From NCBI GenBank assembly GCA_022600195.1, contig JAHZKX010000032.1:1-64000 (forward strand): a DNA stretch of 64,000 nucleotides. Reading direction: 5' to 3'. The translations under genes and the position numbers were made by a program. Below the pieces are notes generated by a model. It was given only the letters and a program-made list of their open reading frames with translations, had not been told where the DNA came from and did not search any database. The DNA comes from Planctomycetota bacterium (GTDB taxonomy: Bacteria > Planctomycetota > Planctomycetia > Planctomycetales > Planctomycetaceae). This document shows positions 40,977 through 49,749 of this stretch, one piece after another (position 1 is the stretch's first letter; every line of letters begins with the position of its first letter).

Positions 40977-40981
40977 ATATA

Positions 40982-42844
40982 ATGGCTACTGAAACTCTTC
41001 AATCTGATTCATTATTATGGTCGCTGAAAAATGTCAGTAAGAACTGGGATTCCGGCGTTCGTCTGTCAGATATCAATCTTGAGATTCGACAAGGCACAAC
41101 TGCAGTCATGGGTTATTCTGGTTCGGGAAAAACATCGTTGCTGAATCTGCTCGTTAACTATGAGTCTCCTGATCAGGGAACAGTGTATCGCGAAGATCAG
41201 TATTTCCAAACAGGGCCTGCTCTGGAACTGTTTTGGGTGCCGCATTCTCTGGGGCTATGGCCTCAGTATACGGTTGGGGAGCACTTAGCCCTGGTCCATC
41301 CCAACCGCGAGACACAACAGGAAACAGTAGACGATTTACTGTCTTCGTTTCGTCTGATGGACGTCAGGAACCAATATCCAGGTCAATTGTCGCAAGGTGA
41401 AGCATCACGTTTATCTGTTGCCCGAGCGATTTCCAGTCAGCCAAAAGTACTTGTAATGGATGAACCGCTGGTGCACGTTGACCTGGCGCATTGGTCTACT
41501 TACTGGCAAGCGATTCATCGTTACTGCGAAACCAATCAGGCCTCGCTCGTATTTTCAAGCCACTTACCAGAGCTTGTACTGCGCGAGGCAGATCATGTCA
41601 TTTGTCTTGATGAAGGGAAAGTGGTCTATTCTGGAACAGTCTCAGAATTGTATTATCATCCGCCATCATCTCAAATCGCTTCTTATCTGGGTCCCATTAA
41701 TAATCTTTCTGAACTCTGTTATGAGCCTGAAGCGAATACAGCTGCCCATCAATTCAAATTGGTTCGTCCTGAGCAATTAACACTTGAAAACGATGAACAA
41801 AGCTTGTGGGAAGTACAGCAGACGACATTCAGTGGGTCATTGGAAGAAGTCAGAATTCGACATCAGGACTCACAGGCAGCGCATATTGTTTATCACCGTC
41901 CTGCTCGAACCTACCTGCAAAAAGGCGATCGCGTTTCTATACGATTGTTAATGTTACTGTTTTGCCTGTTCATGGCAGGCGGCTGTCATTTTGATTCCGC
42001 ACCGGAACTCAGGTTTTCCAAGATCAAACAGTGGTCAGTTCCCTCTGAAGGAACCAAGGTTCCCGCTCCGCGGAGTGTGAATGTTGGACCGAATGACGAA
42101 CTTTTTGTACTTGATAATGCGGGGCGCGTTCTTGTTTACAATGCCAAAGACGAACTCATCAGACAATGGAAGATGCCTGATTCTGAAATTGGAAAACCAG
42201 AGGGAGTCTGCTTTCTAAAGAATGGTCAAATCGCAGTTGCAGATACCCATTACCATCGTGTTGTCTTTTTTGATGCGCAGGGCCAAGTTCAAAAGATGCT
42301 GGGAGAATATGGTGAGGGGCCAGGTCAATTTATTTATCCGGTTTCGGTTGTGCAGGATCCCACTGGCAATATTTATGTAGCTGAATATGGGAATAATGAT
42401 CGTGTCCAGAAATTTTCAGAACAAGGCGAGTATTTGCTGGAATTTGGAAAAGTTGGAACTGCTCCCGGCGAATTTCAGAGAACTGCTGGAATGATCTGGC
42501 ATAAGGGGAAGATTTATGTCGCGGATGCGATTAATAATCGTATCCAGGTATTTTCTGATCAGGGAACCTTTTTGGAAATCTTAGGCACGAAAACGGGTGG
42601 AATTCCACTCTACTATCCTTATGACATTGCAATCGATATCAACAGTGAGGAGCTCTACATTGTGGAATATGGAGCAGGGCGGATCACCAAAACCAACTTA
42701 GATGGTGAAATAATAGGTAGATTCGGGGAAACGGGGGTCAAACAGGGGGAATTCTCGACTCCGTGGGGACTTGCTGTAAATTCCAAAGATCAAGTATTCG
42801 TAGCTGACACTGGCAATCGTTTAATCGTAAAATTGATACCATGA
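40982..42844 (+). CDS. ABC ATPase fused to a lipoprotein-type NHL-repeat domain
   Basis: 620 residues. Residues 15-235 are an ABC ATPase: Walker A GYSGSGKT (44-51), signature LSQGEASRLSVARAI (LSQGE rather than LSGGQ), Walker B VLVMDEPLVHVDL, then a TOBE-like end (about 265-320). Residues 321-335 are hydrophobic and end in the lipobox LFMAGGC (Cys335), and an internal ATG (41951, residue 324) would start a normal lipoprotein. Residues 340-620 are NHL/beta-propeller repeats (PEGVCFLKNGQIAVADTHYHRVVFFDAQG, WGLAVNSKDQVFVADTGNRLI). Either the ATPase and lipoprotein genes have fused, or the internal start also yields a separate lipoprotein. No frameshift separates them. The stop overlaps the next start by 4 bases. 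Confidence 0.85.
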   Translation: MATETLQSDSLLWSLKNVSKNWDSGVRLSDINLEIRQGTTAVMGYSGSGKTSLLNLLVNYESPDQGTVYREDQYFQTGPALELFWVPHSLGLWPQYTVGEHLALVHPNRETQQETVDDLLSSFRLMDVRNQYPGQLSQGEASRLSVARAISSQPKVLVMDEPLVHVDLAHWSTYWQAIHRYCETNQASLVFSSHLPELVLREADHVICLDEGKVVYSGTVSELYYHPPSSQIASYLGPINNLSELCYEPEANTAAHQFKLVRPEQLTLENDEQSLWEVQQTTFSGSLEEVRIRHQDSQAAHIVYHRPARTYLQKGDRVSIRLLMLLFCLFMAGGCHFDSAPELRFSKIKQWSVPSEGTKVPAPRSVNVGPNDELFVLDNAGRVLVYNAKDELIRQWKMPDSEIGKPEGVCFLKNGQIAVADTHYHRVVFFDAQGQVQKMLGEYGEGPGQFIYPVSVVQDPTGNIYVAEYGNNDRVQKFSEQGEYLLEFGKVGTAPGEFQRTAGMIWHKGKIYVADAINNRIQVFSDQGTFLEILGTKTGGIPLYYPYDIAIDINSEELYIVEYGAGRITKTNLDGEIIGRFGETGVKQGEFSTPWGLAVNSKDQVFVADTGNRLIVKLIP

Positions 42845-45800
42845 AGATCAAAGACCTTTATCATCAATTAGTTCCTCGACCGCGGGTGCCAGTGCCATGG
42901 ATACGCGCGTTGCCTTTTGTTCTATTTCTTGTCTTTTATGCCATTGTCTGTTTCAGTCTTGAATTTTCCGGGGTCTTACTGTTTGCCCGTCCCTGGGCGT
43001 TTGTATTGATCCTGTTCTCTATCTGGGTTTGGTGGCTTTCGGTAGCCGGATATGGAGGGCTGAGTAAAGGCAGAGGATTGGCAGCATTGCTTTCGCGGCT
43101 GTTAATGCTGGGGCTGTTTGTCATGTTAATTGCCGAGCCGCGATCAGTCCGCGTACGCGATGTGATCTCTGTTGTCTACGCAGTAGACCTTTCTGATTCG
43201 ATTGGACAATCTAAGGTTGATTCCGCATTGGAATTTGTGACAAAGACAGTAACCGAAAAACCACAGCTTGACGAGGCGGGGCTGGTCGTCTTCGGACGAA
43301 ATTCGGCAGTCGAACTCCCGCCACGAGTCTCTTTTCCGTTTGAAGCTCTCAACTCGCGAATTGATCGTGGTGCAACCAATCTACAGCAGACGCTTTCGCT
43401 GGCCGCGGCTATGTTGCCGGAAGATAATCGTGGTCGCATTGTATTGATCAGTGACGGAACGGAAACGGAAGGCTCAATATCACAAATTCTGGATGAGTTG
43501 AAATCTCGGGATATTGCCGTTGATGTCATACCCATTCACTATGAATACGACAAAGAAGTCTGGCTGGAAAGTCTGGAGTTACCGCGCAATGTCAAACTTG
43601 GAGAAAGTTATGAAGCTGCGGTTGTACTTTCATCATTAAAAGACGGTTCTGGTAAGCTCGTTATAAAACGAAATGGCGAGCTGCTTCCGATGAGTCTAGA
43701 TGTATCGTTCAAAGCGGGGAAGAATCGCTTCACTGTGCCAATAGATCTGCACGAAGCTGGCTATTATGAATATTCTGCAACGATTCAGACCAAGGTAGAT
43801 GATGATCAAATCCAGGAAAATAACACGGTTTTAAATTATATCTTTGTGAAAGGCGAAGGTAAGGTCCTGGTTGTTACAGATCCTGTAGGAGACGACCGTG
43901 ACTGGCAGCCTTTAGTCAAAGCGATTCGCGACGGTGAACGAATTGTAGAAACGATGTCTGCCTATGAATTTCCCAGCGATTCACTTTCTTTAATGCCTTA
44001 TGATGCCATTCTGTTTGTGAATGTTCCCGCCGATGCGTTTAATGTGATCCAATTAAAAGCAGTACATGATGCTGTTTTTAATCAAGGGATTGGGTTCTTG
44101 ATGGTTGGCGGCGAAAACAGTTATGGCCCGGGAGGGTATCACCGGACTCTTATCGAAGACGCACTGCCTGTGACAATGGATATCACAAAAAAGAAGATCC
44201 TTCCTAAAGGTGCACTTGCGATTATTCTACATACCTGTGAATTTCCTGAAGGTAACACCTGGGGAAAACGCATCACGAAACAGGCCGTCAAAGTATTAGG
44301 GGCGCAGGATGAAGTTGGAGTATTAGTGTATGACTATATGGGAGGGGAAAAATGGCTTTTCGAACTGACACCCGCGGGTAATTATGAAAAAATGGTTCCT
44401 AAAATCAATGGTGCTCAGATTGGAGATATGCCAAGTTTTGCTAACACCATGCAATTGGGGTTGGAAGGATTGATTAAAAGTGATGCTTCAACCAAGCACA
44501 TGATTATCATTTCTGATGGTGATCCCCAGCCTCCTTCTCCGCAGTTGATACAACGTTTTGTAAAGAACAAAGTCAGTGTGTCGATGGTGGCCATCTTTCC
44601 GCATGGAGGGCGTGATATTTCGGCGATGCGTGGGATTGCTGGTGCAACTGGAGGACGATATTATTTTCCATCGAATCCGAATCAGTTACCATCCATTTTT
44701 ATCAAAGAATCAAAAACGCTGAAACGGAGCATGATTCAAAACGAAACGATTGCTCCGGAAGTCGGTATGATTTCCCCGGTTCTCAAAGGAGTTCAAGAAA
44801 TACCTCCTTTACATGGTTACGTGTTAACCACAATTAAATCGCGAGCGGAAGGTGTTTTAAACGCCCCTGAGAAAAAAGAAGCAGAAGGTGATATCGACCC
44901 GGTACTCGCCTTCTGGAGATATGGCTTGGGAACAACGGCAGCATTTACTTCTGATTTGTCTCCAAACTGGGGATCAGATTGGGTCAACTGGGATTATTAT
45001 CAGGCGTTTGTCAAACAGTTGATGATTAAGATTTCACGCGTCTCGGATCAGTCACAGCTCAAAATGTGGAGTCATTTAACTGGTAATAACGCTTCGATTA
45101 TGGTTGAAGATTTTCACCCGGAAGATACTTTTCTTAATATCGCCGCAAAAATATCGGGGCCCAAAGATCGAGAAGAAACGGTGGTTCTTAAGCAAGTCAG
45201 TCCACGTAGATACCAAGCGTCTGTTCCATTGTGGGGTAAAGGCCGCTATCAAGTTGTGGCGTTAGGGCAATCGGGAGATAGAAAAGAGCATGTCAATGGT
45301 GGCTTTATCGTTTCCTATTCACCAGAATTTCTTCGATTTCGTTCGAACCCAATAGTCATGGAAGAAATCGCAGAAAGAACTGGGGGACAAAGACTGGATC
45401 CGGATAATGCAACGGACGTCATTTATGGACGTCGTAAACCCAAACAGAGTTCGAATCCAATTTTTGACTGGTTCCTGATTGCGTTAGCGATACTCGTGCC
45501 CCTGGATGTGGGTGTCAGGCGTGTGCAACTGGATTGGTATGTGATTCGCGGCTGGTTCCGGTTTGGTCCAGATCAGAAAAGCAGTACGACCACAATGGGT
45601 GCTTTACTGCAACGCAAACAAGACGTATCCGAAGAATTGGATTTGCGTAAAGGCGACACCAAAAAAACAGCGAATCAGGTCAGTTCAAAATCAACCGTTT
45701 CGAAACTGCAAGAACAGAAACAGCAATCACACCGACATAAAGAACAAGAGAAGAGCGATACACAACAGCCAAAGAAGGAAACCAAACCGCTCCCCAATAC

Positions 45801-45888
45801 ACCATCAGCAGATTCAGAGGGAAATCAATCCACCACCGGTCGGTTGCTGGACCTCAAACGAAGAAGACAATCTGACGACGAAAAATAA
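42841..45888 (+). CDS. Large membrane protein with two VWA domains and a GATase-like domain
   Basis: 1015 residues. Membrane helices at about 23-45, 50-70 and 82-98 and one near 880 frame a big exported region. The first VWA domain starts at DLSDS (116-120, MIDAS), then a beta domain. About 345-430 is a glutamine-amidotransferase-like fold (MVGGENSYGPGGY) without a clear catalytic Cys. A second VWA-like segment has MIIISDGDPQPP. The C-terminus (950-1015) is highly charged Lys/Gln. The same layout occurs next to MoxR and DUF58 genes in many planctomycetes. It begins in the end of the ATPase/NHL gene (ATGA). Confidence 0.82.
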   Translation: MKIKDLYHQLVPRPRVPVPWIRALPFVLFLVFYAIVCFSLEFSGVLLFARPWAFVLILFSIWVWWLSVAGYGGLSKGRGLAALLSRLLMLGLFVMLIAEPRSVRVRDVISVVYAVDLSDSIGQSKVDSALEFVTKTVTEKPQLDEAGLVVFGRNSAVELPPRVSFPFEALNSRIDRGATNLQQTLSLAAAMLPEDNRGRIVLISDGTETEGSISQILDELKSRDIAVDVIPIHYEYDKEVWLESLELPRNVKLGESYEAAVVLSSLKDGSGKLVIKRNGELLPMSLDVSFKAGKNRFTVPIDLHEAGYYEYSATIQTKVDDDQIQENNTVLNYIFVKGEGKVLVVTDPVGDDRDWQPLVKAIRDGERIVETMSAYEFPSDSLSLMPYDAILFVNVPADAFNVIQLKAVHDAVFNQGIGFLMVGGENSYGPGGYHRTLIEDALPVTMDITKKKILPKGALAIILHTCEFPEGNTWGKRITKQAVKVLGAQDEVGVLVYDYMGGEKWLFELTPAGNYEKMVPKINGAQIGDMPSFANTMQLGLEGLIKSDASTKHMIIISDGDPQPPSPQLIQRFVKNKVSVSMVAIFPHGGRDISAMRGIAGATGGRYYFPSNPNQLPSIFIKESKTLKRSMIQNETIAPEVGMISPVLKGVQEIPPLHGYVLTTIKSRAEGVLNAPEKKEAEGDIDPVLAFWRYGLGTTAAFTSDLSPNWGSDWVNWDYYQAFVKQLMIKISRVSDQSQLKMWSHLTGNNASIMVEDFHPEDTFLNIAAKISGPKDREETVVLKQVSPRRYQASVPLWGKGRYQVVALGQSGDRKEHVNGGFIVSYSPEFLRFRSNPIVMEEIAERTGGQRLDPDNATDVIYGRRKPKQSSNPIFDWFLIALAILVPLDVGVRRVQLDWYVIRGWFRFGPDQKSSTTTMGALLQRKQDVSEELDLRKGDTKKTANQVSSKSTVSKLQEQKQQSHRHKEQEKSDTQQPKKETKPLPNTPSADSEGNQSTTGRLLDLKRRRQSDDEK

Positions 45889-45917
45889 CAGGACTTTTAT
45901 TCTGCGGAGATATCAAG

Positions 45918-46934
45918 ATGAGCCAGCCAGAAACAATTGAAGAACCTACAGTATTGCAGGCTGAAGCCGACCATTTCAAGAAGACATTTAACGAAGTTCG
46001 ATCTGAAATCGCACGAATGATCATTGGTCAGGAGCGAGTTGTTGAATCGACATTATACGCGTTGTTTTGTGGAGGCAATGTGTTACTGGAAGGTGTTCCC
46101 GGGCTGGGAAAAACAGAATTGGTCAAAGCTCTGTCAAAAGTACTGGACCTTGAATTTCAGCGTATTCAGTTCACACCTGATTTAATGCCGGCTGATATTA
46201 TTGGAACCAATATTATGAGTACGGATGAGACAGGAACGTATCAATTTGAATTTCGTAAAGGCCCAATATTCACTCAATTACTGCTGGCCGATGAAATCAA
46301 CCGTGCATCTCCCAAGACACAATCTGCTTTACTGGAGACGATGCAGGAAGGAACTGTCACAGCTGGTGGAACGCAATATCGTTTGGACCAACCTTTCTTT
46401 GTGCTGGCAACTCAGAATCCGATTGAGCAGGAAGGAACATACCCTTTACCAGAAGCACAGCTGGATCGTTTTCTGTTTAAAATCAGTGTTCCCTTTCCGA
46501 ATCGTGTTGAGTTGAATTCGATTGTTCAGCAAACCATTCTAAGAAAGCCGGCAAATCTAAAAAAGCTCTTGAATAGTGAGCAAATACTTGAATTGCGGGG
46601 TCTTCTGGATAAAGTGGTCGTCGTTGAACCGATCAGGGATTATGCCATTCGCCTGGTGCTATCGACCCATCCTGAGACGGAATTCGCAACGGAAGAAGTT
46701 CGCCGTTTTGTGCATTGGGGAGCCAGTCCCCGCGCGGCACAATCTTTGATTAAAGCGGCTCGTGTACGCGCTCTCAGTGAAGGGCGAGCACACGTTGCTT
46801 TTGAAGACGTTCGCTATTTTGCAAATGAAGTTCTACAACACCGTGTTCTGCTGAATTACGATGGACAGGCAGAAAATATTAAAGTGATGGATTTGGTAGC
46901 ACAGAACTGCAAAGAATTACCAGAACAGGATTAA
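45918..46934 (+). CDS. MoxR-family AAA+ ATPase
   Basis: 338 residues. Walker A GVPGLGKT (59-66), Walker B LLLADEINRA (D124, E125), sensor 1 TQNPIEQEGTYPLPEAQLDRFLFK and a C-terminal lid domain (ASPRAAQSLIKAARVRALSEGRAHVAFEDV). MoxR proteins act as chaperones that use ATP to load metals or assemble VWA/MIDAS partner proteins; here the partners are probably the neighbouring VWA proteins. ATG at 45918 with GGAGAT upstream. Immediately followed by the DUF58 gene. Confidence 0.96.
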   Translation: MSQPETIEEPTVLQAEADHFKKTFNEVRSEIARMIIGQERVVESTLYALFCGGNVLLEGVPGLGKTELVKALSKVLDLEFQRIQFTPDLMPADIIGTNIMSTDETGTYQFEFRKGPIFTQLLLADEINRASPKTQSALLETMQEGTVTAGGTQYRLDQPFFVLATQNPIEQEGTYPLPEAQLDRFLFKISVPFPNRVELNSIVQQTILRKPANLKKLLNSEQILELRGLLDKVVVVEPIRDYAIRLVLSTHPETEFATEEVRRFVHWGASPRAAQSLIKAARVRALSEGRAHVAFEDVRYFANEVLQHRVLLNYDGQAENIKVMDLVAQNCKELPEQD

Positions 46935-46940
46935 ACAGCG

Positions 46941-47846
46941 GTGCCTCAGGAATCTAATACAAATCAGTTTACGAGCTTGTTTGATAACAAAACGTTATCA
47001 ATGCTGGAGAGAATGCGTTTAAATCCGACACGTCGACTAACCAATAGAAGTCGTGGTGAGCATCTTTCAGGTAAGGGGGGGACCAGTACAGAATTTTCAG
47101 ATTATCGTAATTATGTTCCCGGTGATGATGTGCGATATATCGATTGGAATATCTTTTCCCGTTTAAACCGTCCATTTATGAAACAATATCAGCATGAAGA
47201 AGAAATGCATGTCGTCCTGATACTGGATGCCTCTTCTTCGATGGATTACGAAAACAAGTTTTTACGCTGCCAGCAGTTAGCCGCTGCTTTTGGTGTCATG
47301 GGCCTCTTGAATTTTGAAAAAGTGAGCGTCTATGCATGTAATCATAAAGGTTCACGACCGGCCATGTTTGCGCCATCGACTGGCCGCATCAGCATGAAAC
47401 GATTATTCGATTTCCTCACTAAAATTGAGGTTGGTGGAAACTCTCCAGTTGAAGATGCTGTCGAAGATGTTTTGCGAATACATCGCGGTCGGGGAGTTGC
47501 GATCGTTCTTTCCGATTTTGAATCATTTGGAGACTTACAACGTCCTTTCAACATGCTGTTCAGTGCGGGGCTGGAAATTTATGGCGTTCAAATATTGGGC
47601 TCCTCTGAAATCAATCCGGAAATCAATGGTGATTTACGATTAGTTGATAGCGAAAGCGGTCAGACATTGGATATTTCTTCAGCAGGAGATTTACTGGGGA
47701 TTTATCATGAGCATCGCGCCTTGCTGGAAGACCATCTGGCTATGATGTGTCGCCAGCGGTCGGGACGATTTCTGACGATCGACAGTGGCGATACTGTGGA
47801 GCATATCATATTTGACCTGCTAAGACGGAAAGGATGGGTCAGATGA
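46941..47846 (+). CDS. DUF58 protein with VWA-like domain
   Basis: 301 residues. The DUF58 core GRxxTExxDYRxYxxGDDxRxxDWxxxxR is clear (GGTSTEFSDYRNYVPGDDVRYIDWN, residues 46-70), followed by a VWA-like fold with DASSS (96-100). No membrane segment, so probably cytoplasmic partner of MoxR. Start GTG at 46941, 6 bases after the MoxR stop; an ATG at residue 21 is an alternative. Its last bases overlap the next gene. Confidence 0.95.
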   Translation: MPQESNTNQFTSLFDNKTLSMLERMRLNPTRRLTNRSRGEHLSGKGGTSTEFSDYRNYVPGDDVRYIDWNIFSRLNRPFMKQYQHEEEMHVVLILDASSSMDYENKFLRCQQLAAAFGVMGLLNFEKVSVYACNHKGSRPAMFAPSTGRISMKRLFDFLTKIEVGGNSPVEDAVEDVLRIHRGRGVAIVLSDFESFGDLQRPFNMLFSAGLEIYGVQILGSSEINPEINGDLRLVDSESGQTLDISSAGDLLGIYHEHRALLEDHLAMMCRQRSGRFLTIDSGDTVEHIIFDLLRRKGWVR

Positions 47847-49726
47847 ATATTTGGCCTGGCTTTTATTCGCTACAGGGGGCCTGGTACCTTTTTTTATTAG
47901 TGCCGCTGATTATCTTTTATTTTTTAAAGTTAAAGCGTCCACATAAGAGAGTACCTTCGCTGGCATTGTGGAGTTCCGTGATCAACGATCGGCGCGTAAA
48001 TTCTCCTTTTCAAAAATTCAAACGCAGTATCTTGCTCTTACTGCAAATTTTGTTGTTACTTTTTCTGGTCTTGTCGCTCATGCAGCCTTATGTTCACAGT
48101 GGCGCGGATCGGGCACAGTATTTACCCATCTTAATTGATTGTTCAGCCAGCATGGCGGCTACGGATCCTGAAACAAAAAAAACACGCCTCGAACTTGCCA
48201 AAGAGCGAGTCACCGAATTAATCGATAATTTGCTTCCCAATCAGCGAGTTTCATTAGTCGCTGTCAGTTCGACGGCACGCCGTTTGACTGCATTTACTGA
48301 TAATCAGAGAGTCTTAAAACAATCACTTGCAGGATTAACTGTTGATGATGTTCCAAGCAAGCTGGAAGACGCTTTGCGAATGACTCAAGCGCTTTCCAGA
48401 ACAAAACCAATTAAAAGGGTGCTATTCTATTCCGATGGTAATTTTCCAAAGGAGGTGAATTTTGATCTTCCCTTTGAATTAAATTACCAGAAGCTGCCTC
48501 CCGCTGGTTCGAATATTGGAATCACCTCATTTAATGCACGAAAAAGTCAATCTGGTAACTGGGATGTGTTTATTCGCATTGCTAATTCTTTAAAATCTGA
48601 GAATCCGGCTAGCATCGAAATACTACAGGATGGGCAGAGTATTGCCAAAGAAGAAGTTGATTTAGGAAAAAGTGATTCTCAACGGATCGAATTTACCGTC
48701 AACACGGACAGTGGGTCAGCACTGGAAGCCGTTTTGACTCCTGGCTCATTTGATAGTTTAGAGTCAGATAATCGTGCCTATCTGACAATTCCCCGATCCC
48801 GGTCCTTGTTAGTTTACATTAGCGATAGTCTTGCCAGTTATCGGTATGCTCTGGCAGATGATGAAAACCTGGAATTGTATCCGGAACAAAATGAGACAGT
48901 CGGTCCTGCTGAATATGATTTGATCATTTCTTCATCCGAAAATAGTTTGGAGAAACCAGGGTTAGTCAAAGTGGGAGTCGGATTTATTCCTGAGGATCTT
49001 ATCAAATACATATCGCTCGAAACAAATTTAACAGATGTGGTTGACTGGAATCGTAGTTCAGCATTATTGCGACATGTTGAATTAAATGATGTCCAGATCA
49101 CAGAACAACCCGTCTGGAACGAAAATTCGGGTGTCGAGGATCTGGAAGGCCTGGGGTACGAAGTATTAGTCCACGGTCGCTTAGGTCCGCTTTTATTACA
49201 AAAAAGAAAATCGGGTGATCTGGAGTTTTATTTTCTCTTTAATACCGATCGTTCGACGATGCCTTATCGAATTGGTTTTCCAATCATGGTTTCGAATTTG
49301 ATACAACTTACTTTACAGGAGGCCGGAATTGCTGAAGTGCAGGCCTCCGCGACTCCCATTTTACCAGCGGTAGAATATGTACCTGATGAAACGTATCAAA
49401 TTCAAACCCCGACTGGTAAGAGATATAGCACCGAAAGCAACAAGAATGGAATGGTCTCTGGTGTTGCTGCCTTGCATGTCGGGAGATATTTAATAACTGG
49501 TGAAGGTGCTGATTCTGATGAAATCAGTGTCAGTTTATTGAACCCATTAGAAACTTCTCTCGTTACCATTGATGAAATTCAGTTTAGTGAAGTGCCTGTA
49601 ATGGCAGCGCAATCACAAGTAGACAGTGACAAACCTCTTTGGAGCGAATTCGCTTTGATTGCATTTGTTTTGCTGTTAGTTGAATGGTGGTATTTTCAAC
49701 GTCGTCCTGCTGGGATTCCTACATAA
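47843..49726 (+). CDS. BatA-like VWA membrane protein
   Basis: 627 residues. The N-terminus matches the BatA aerotolerance-type domain (WYLFLLVPLIIFYFLKLKRPHKRVPSLALW), with membrane helices at about 13-30 and 62-80, then an extracytoplasmic VWA domain with DCSAS at 99-103. It continues through an exported beta region and a C-terminal anchor (EFALIAFVLLLVEWWYF). The ATG at 47843 (ATGA overlap with DUF58, AAGGA 8 bases upstream) is preferred to one at 47834. Likely MoxR client. Function not assigned. Confidence 0.9.
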   Translation: MNIWPGFYSLQGAWYLFLLVPLIIFYFLKLKRPHKRVPSLALWSSVINDRRVNSPFQKFKRSILLLLQILLLLFLVLSLMQPYVHSGADRAQYLPILIDCSASMAATDPETKKTRLELAKERVTELIDNLLPNQRVSLVAVSSTARRLTAFTDNQRVLKQSLAGLTVDDVPSKLEDALRMTQALSRTKPIKRVLFYSDGNFPKEVNFDLPFELNYQKLPPAGSNIGITSFNARKSQSGNWDVFIRIANSLKSENPASIEILQDGQSIAKEEVDLGKSDSQRIEFTVNTDSGSALEAVLTPGSFDSLESDNRAYLTIPRSRSLLVYISDSLASYRYALADDENLELYPEQNETVGPAEYDLIISSSENSLEKPGLVKVGVGFIPEDLIKYISLETNLTDVVDWNRSSALLRHVELNDVQITEQPVWNENSGVEDLEGLGYEVLVHGRLGPLLLQKRKSGDLEFYFLFNTDRSTMPYRIGFPIMVSNLIQLTLQEAGIAEVQASATPILPAVEYVPDETYQIQTPTGKRYSTESNKNGMVSGVAALHVGRYLITGEGADSDEISVSLLNPLETSLVTIDEIQFSEVPVMAAQSQVDSDKPLWSEFALIAFVLLLVEWWYFQRRPAGIPT

Positions 49727-49749
49727 AAGTTGAAAGAAAGACTGGGTTT

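Noticed and set aside
49684-49749. Longer start for the first GATase-like protein
   Set aside because: It overlaps the previous gene and lacks a leader; the ATG at 49750 has a clean signal peptide.
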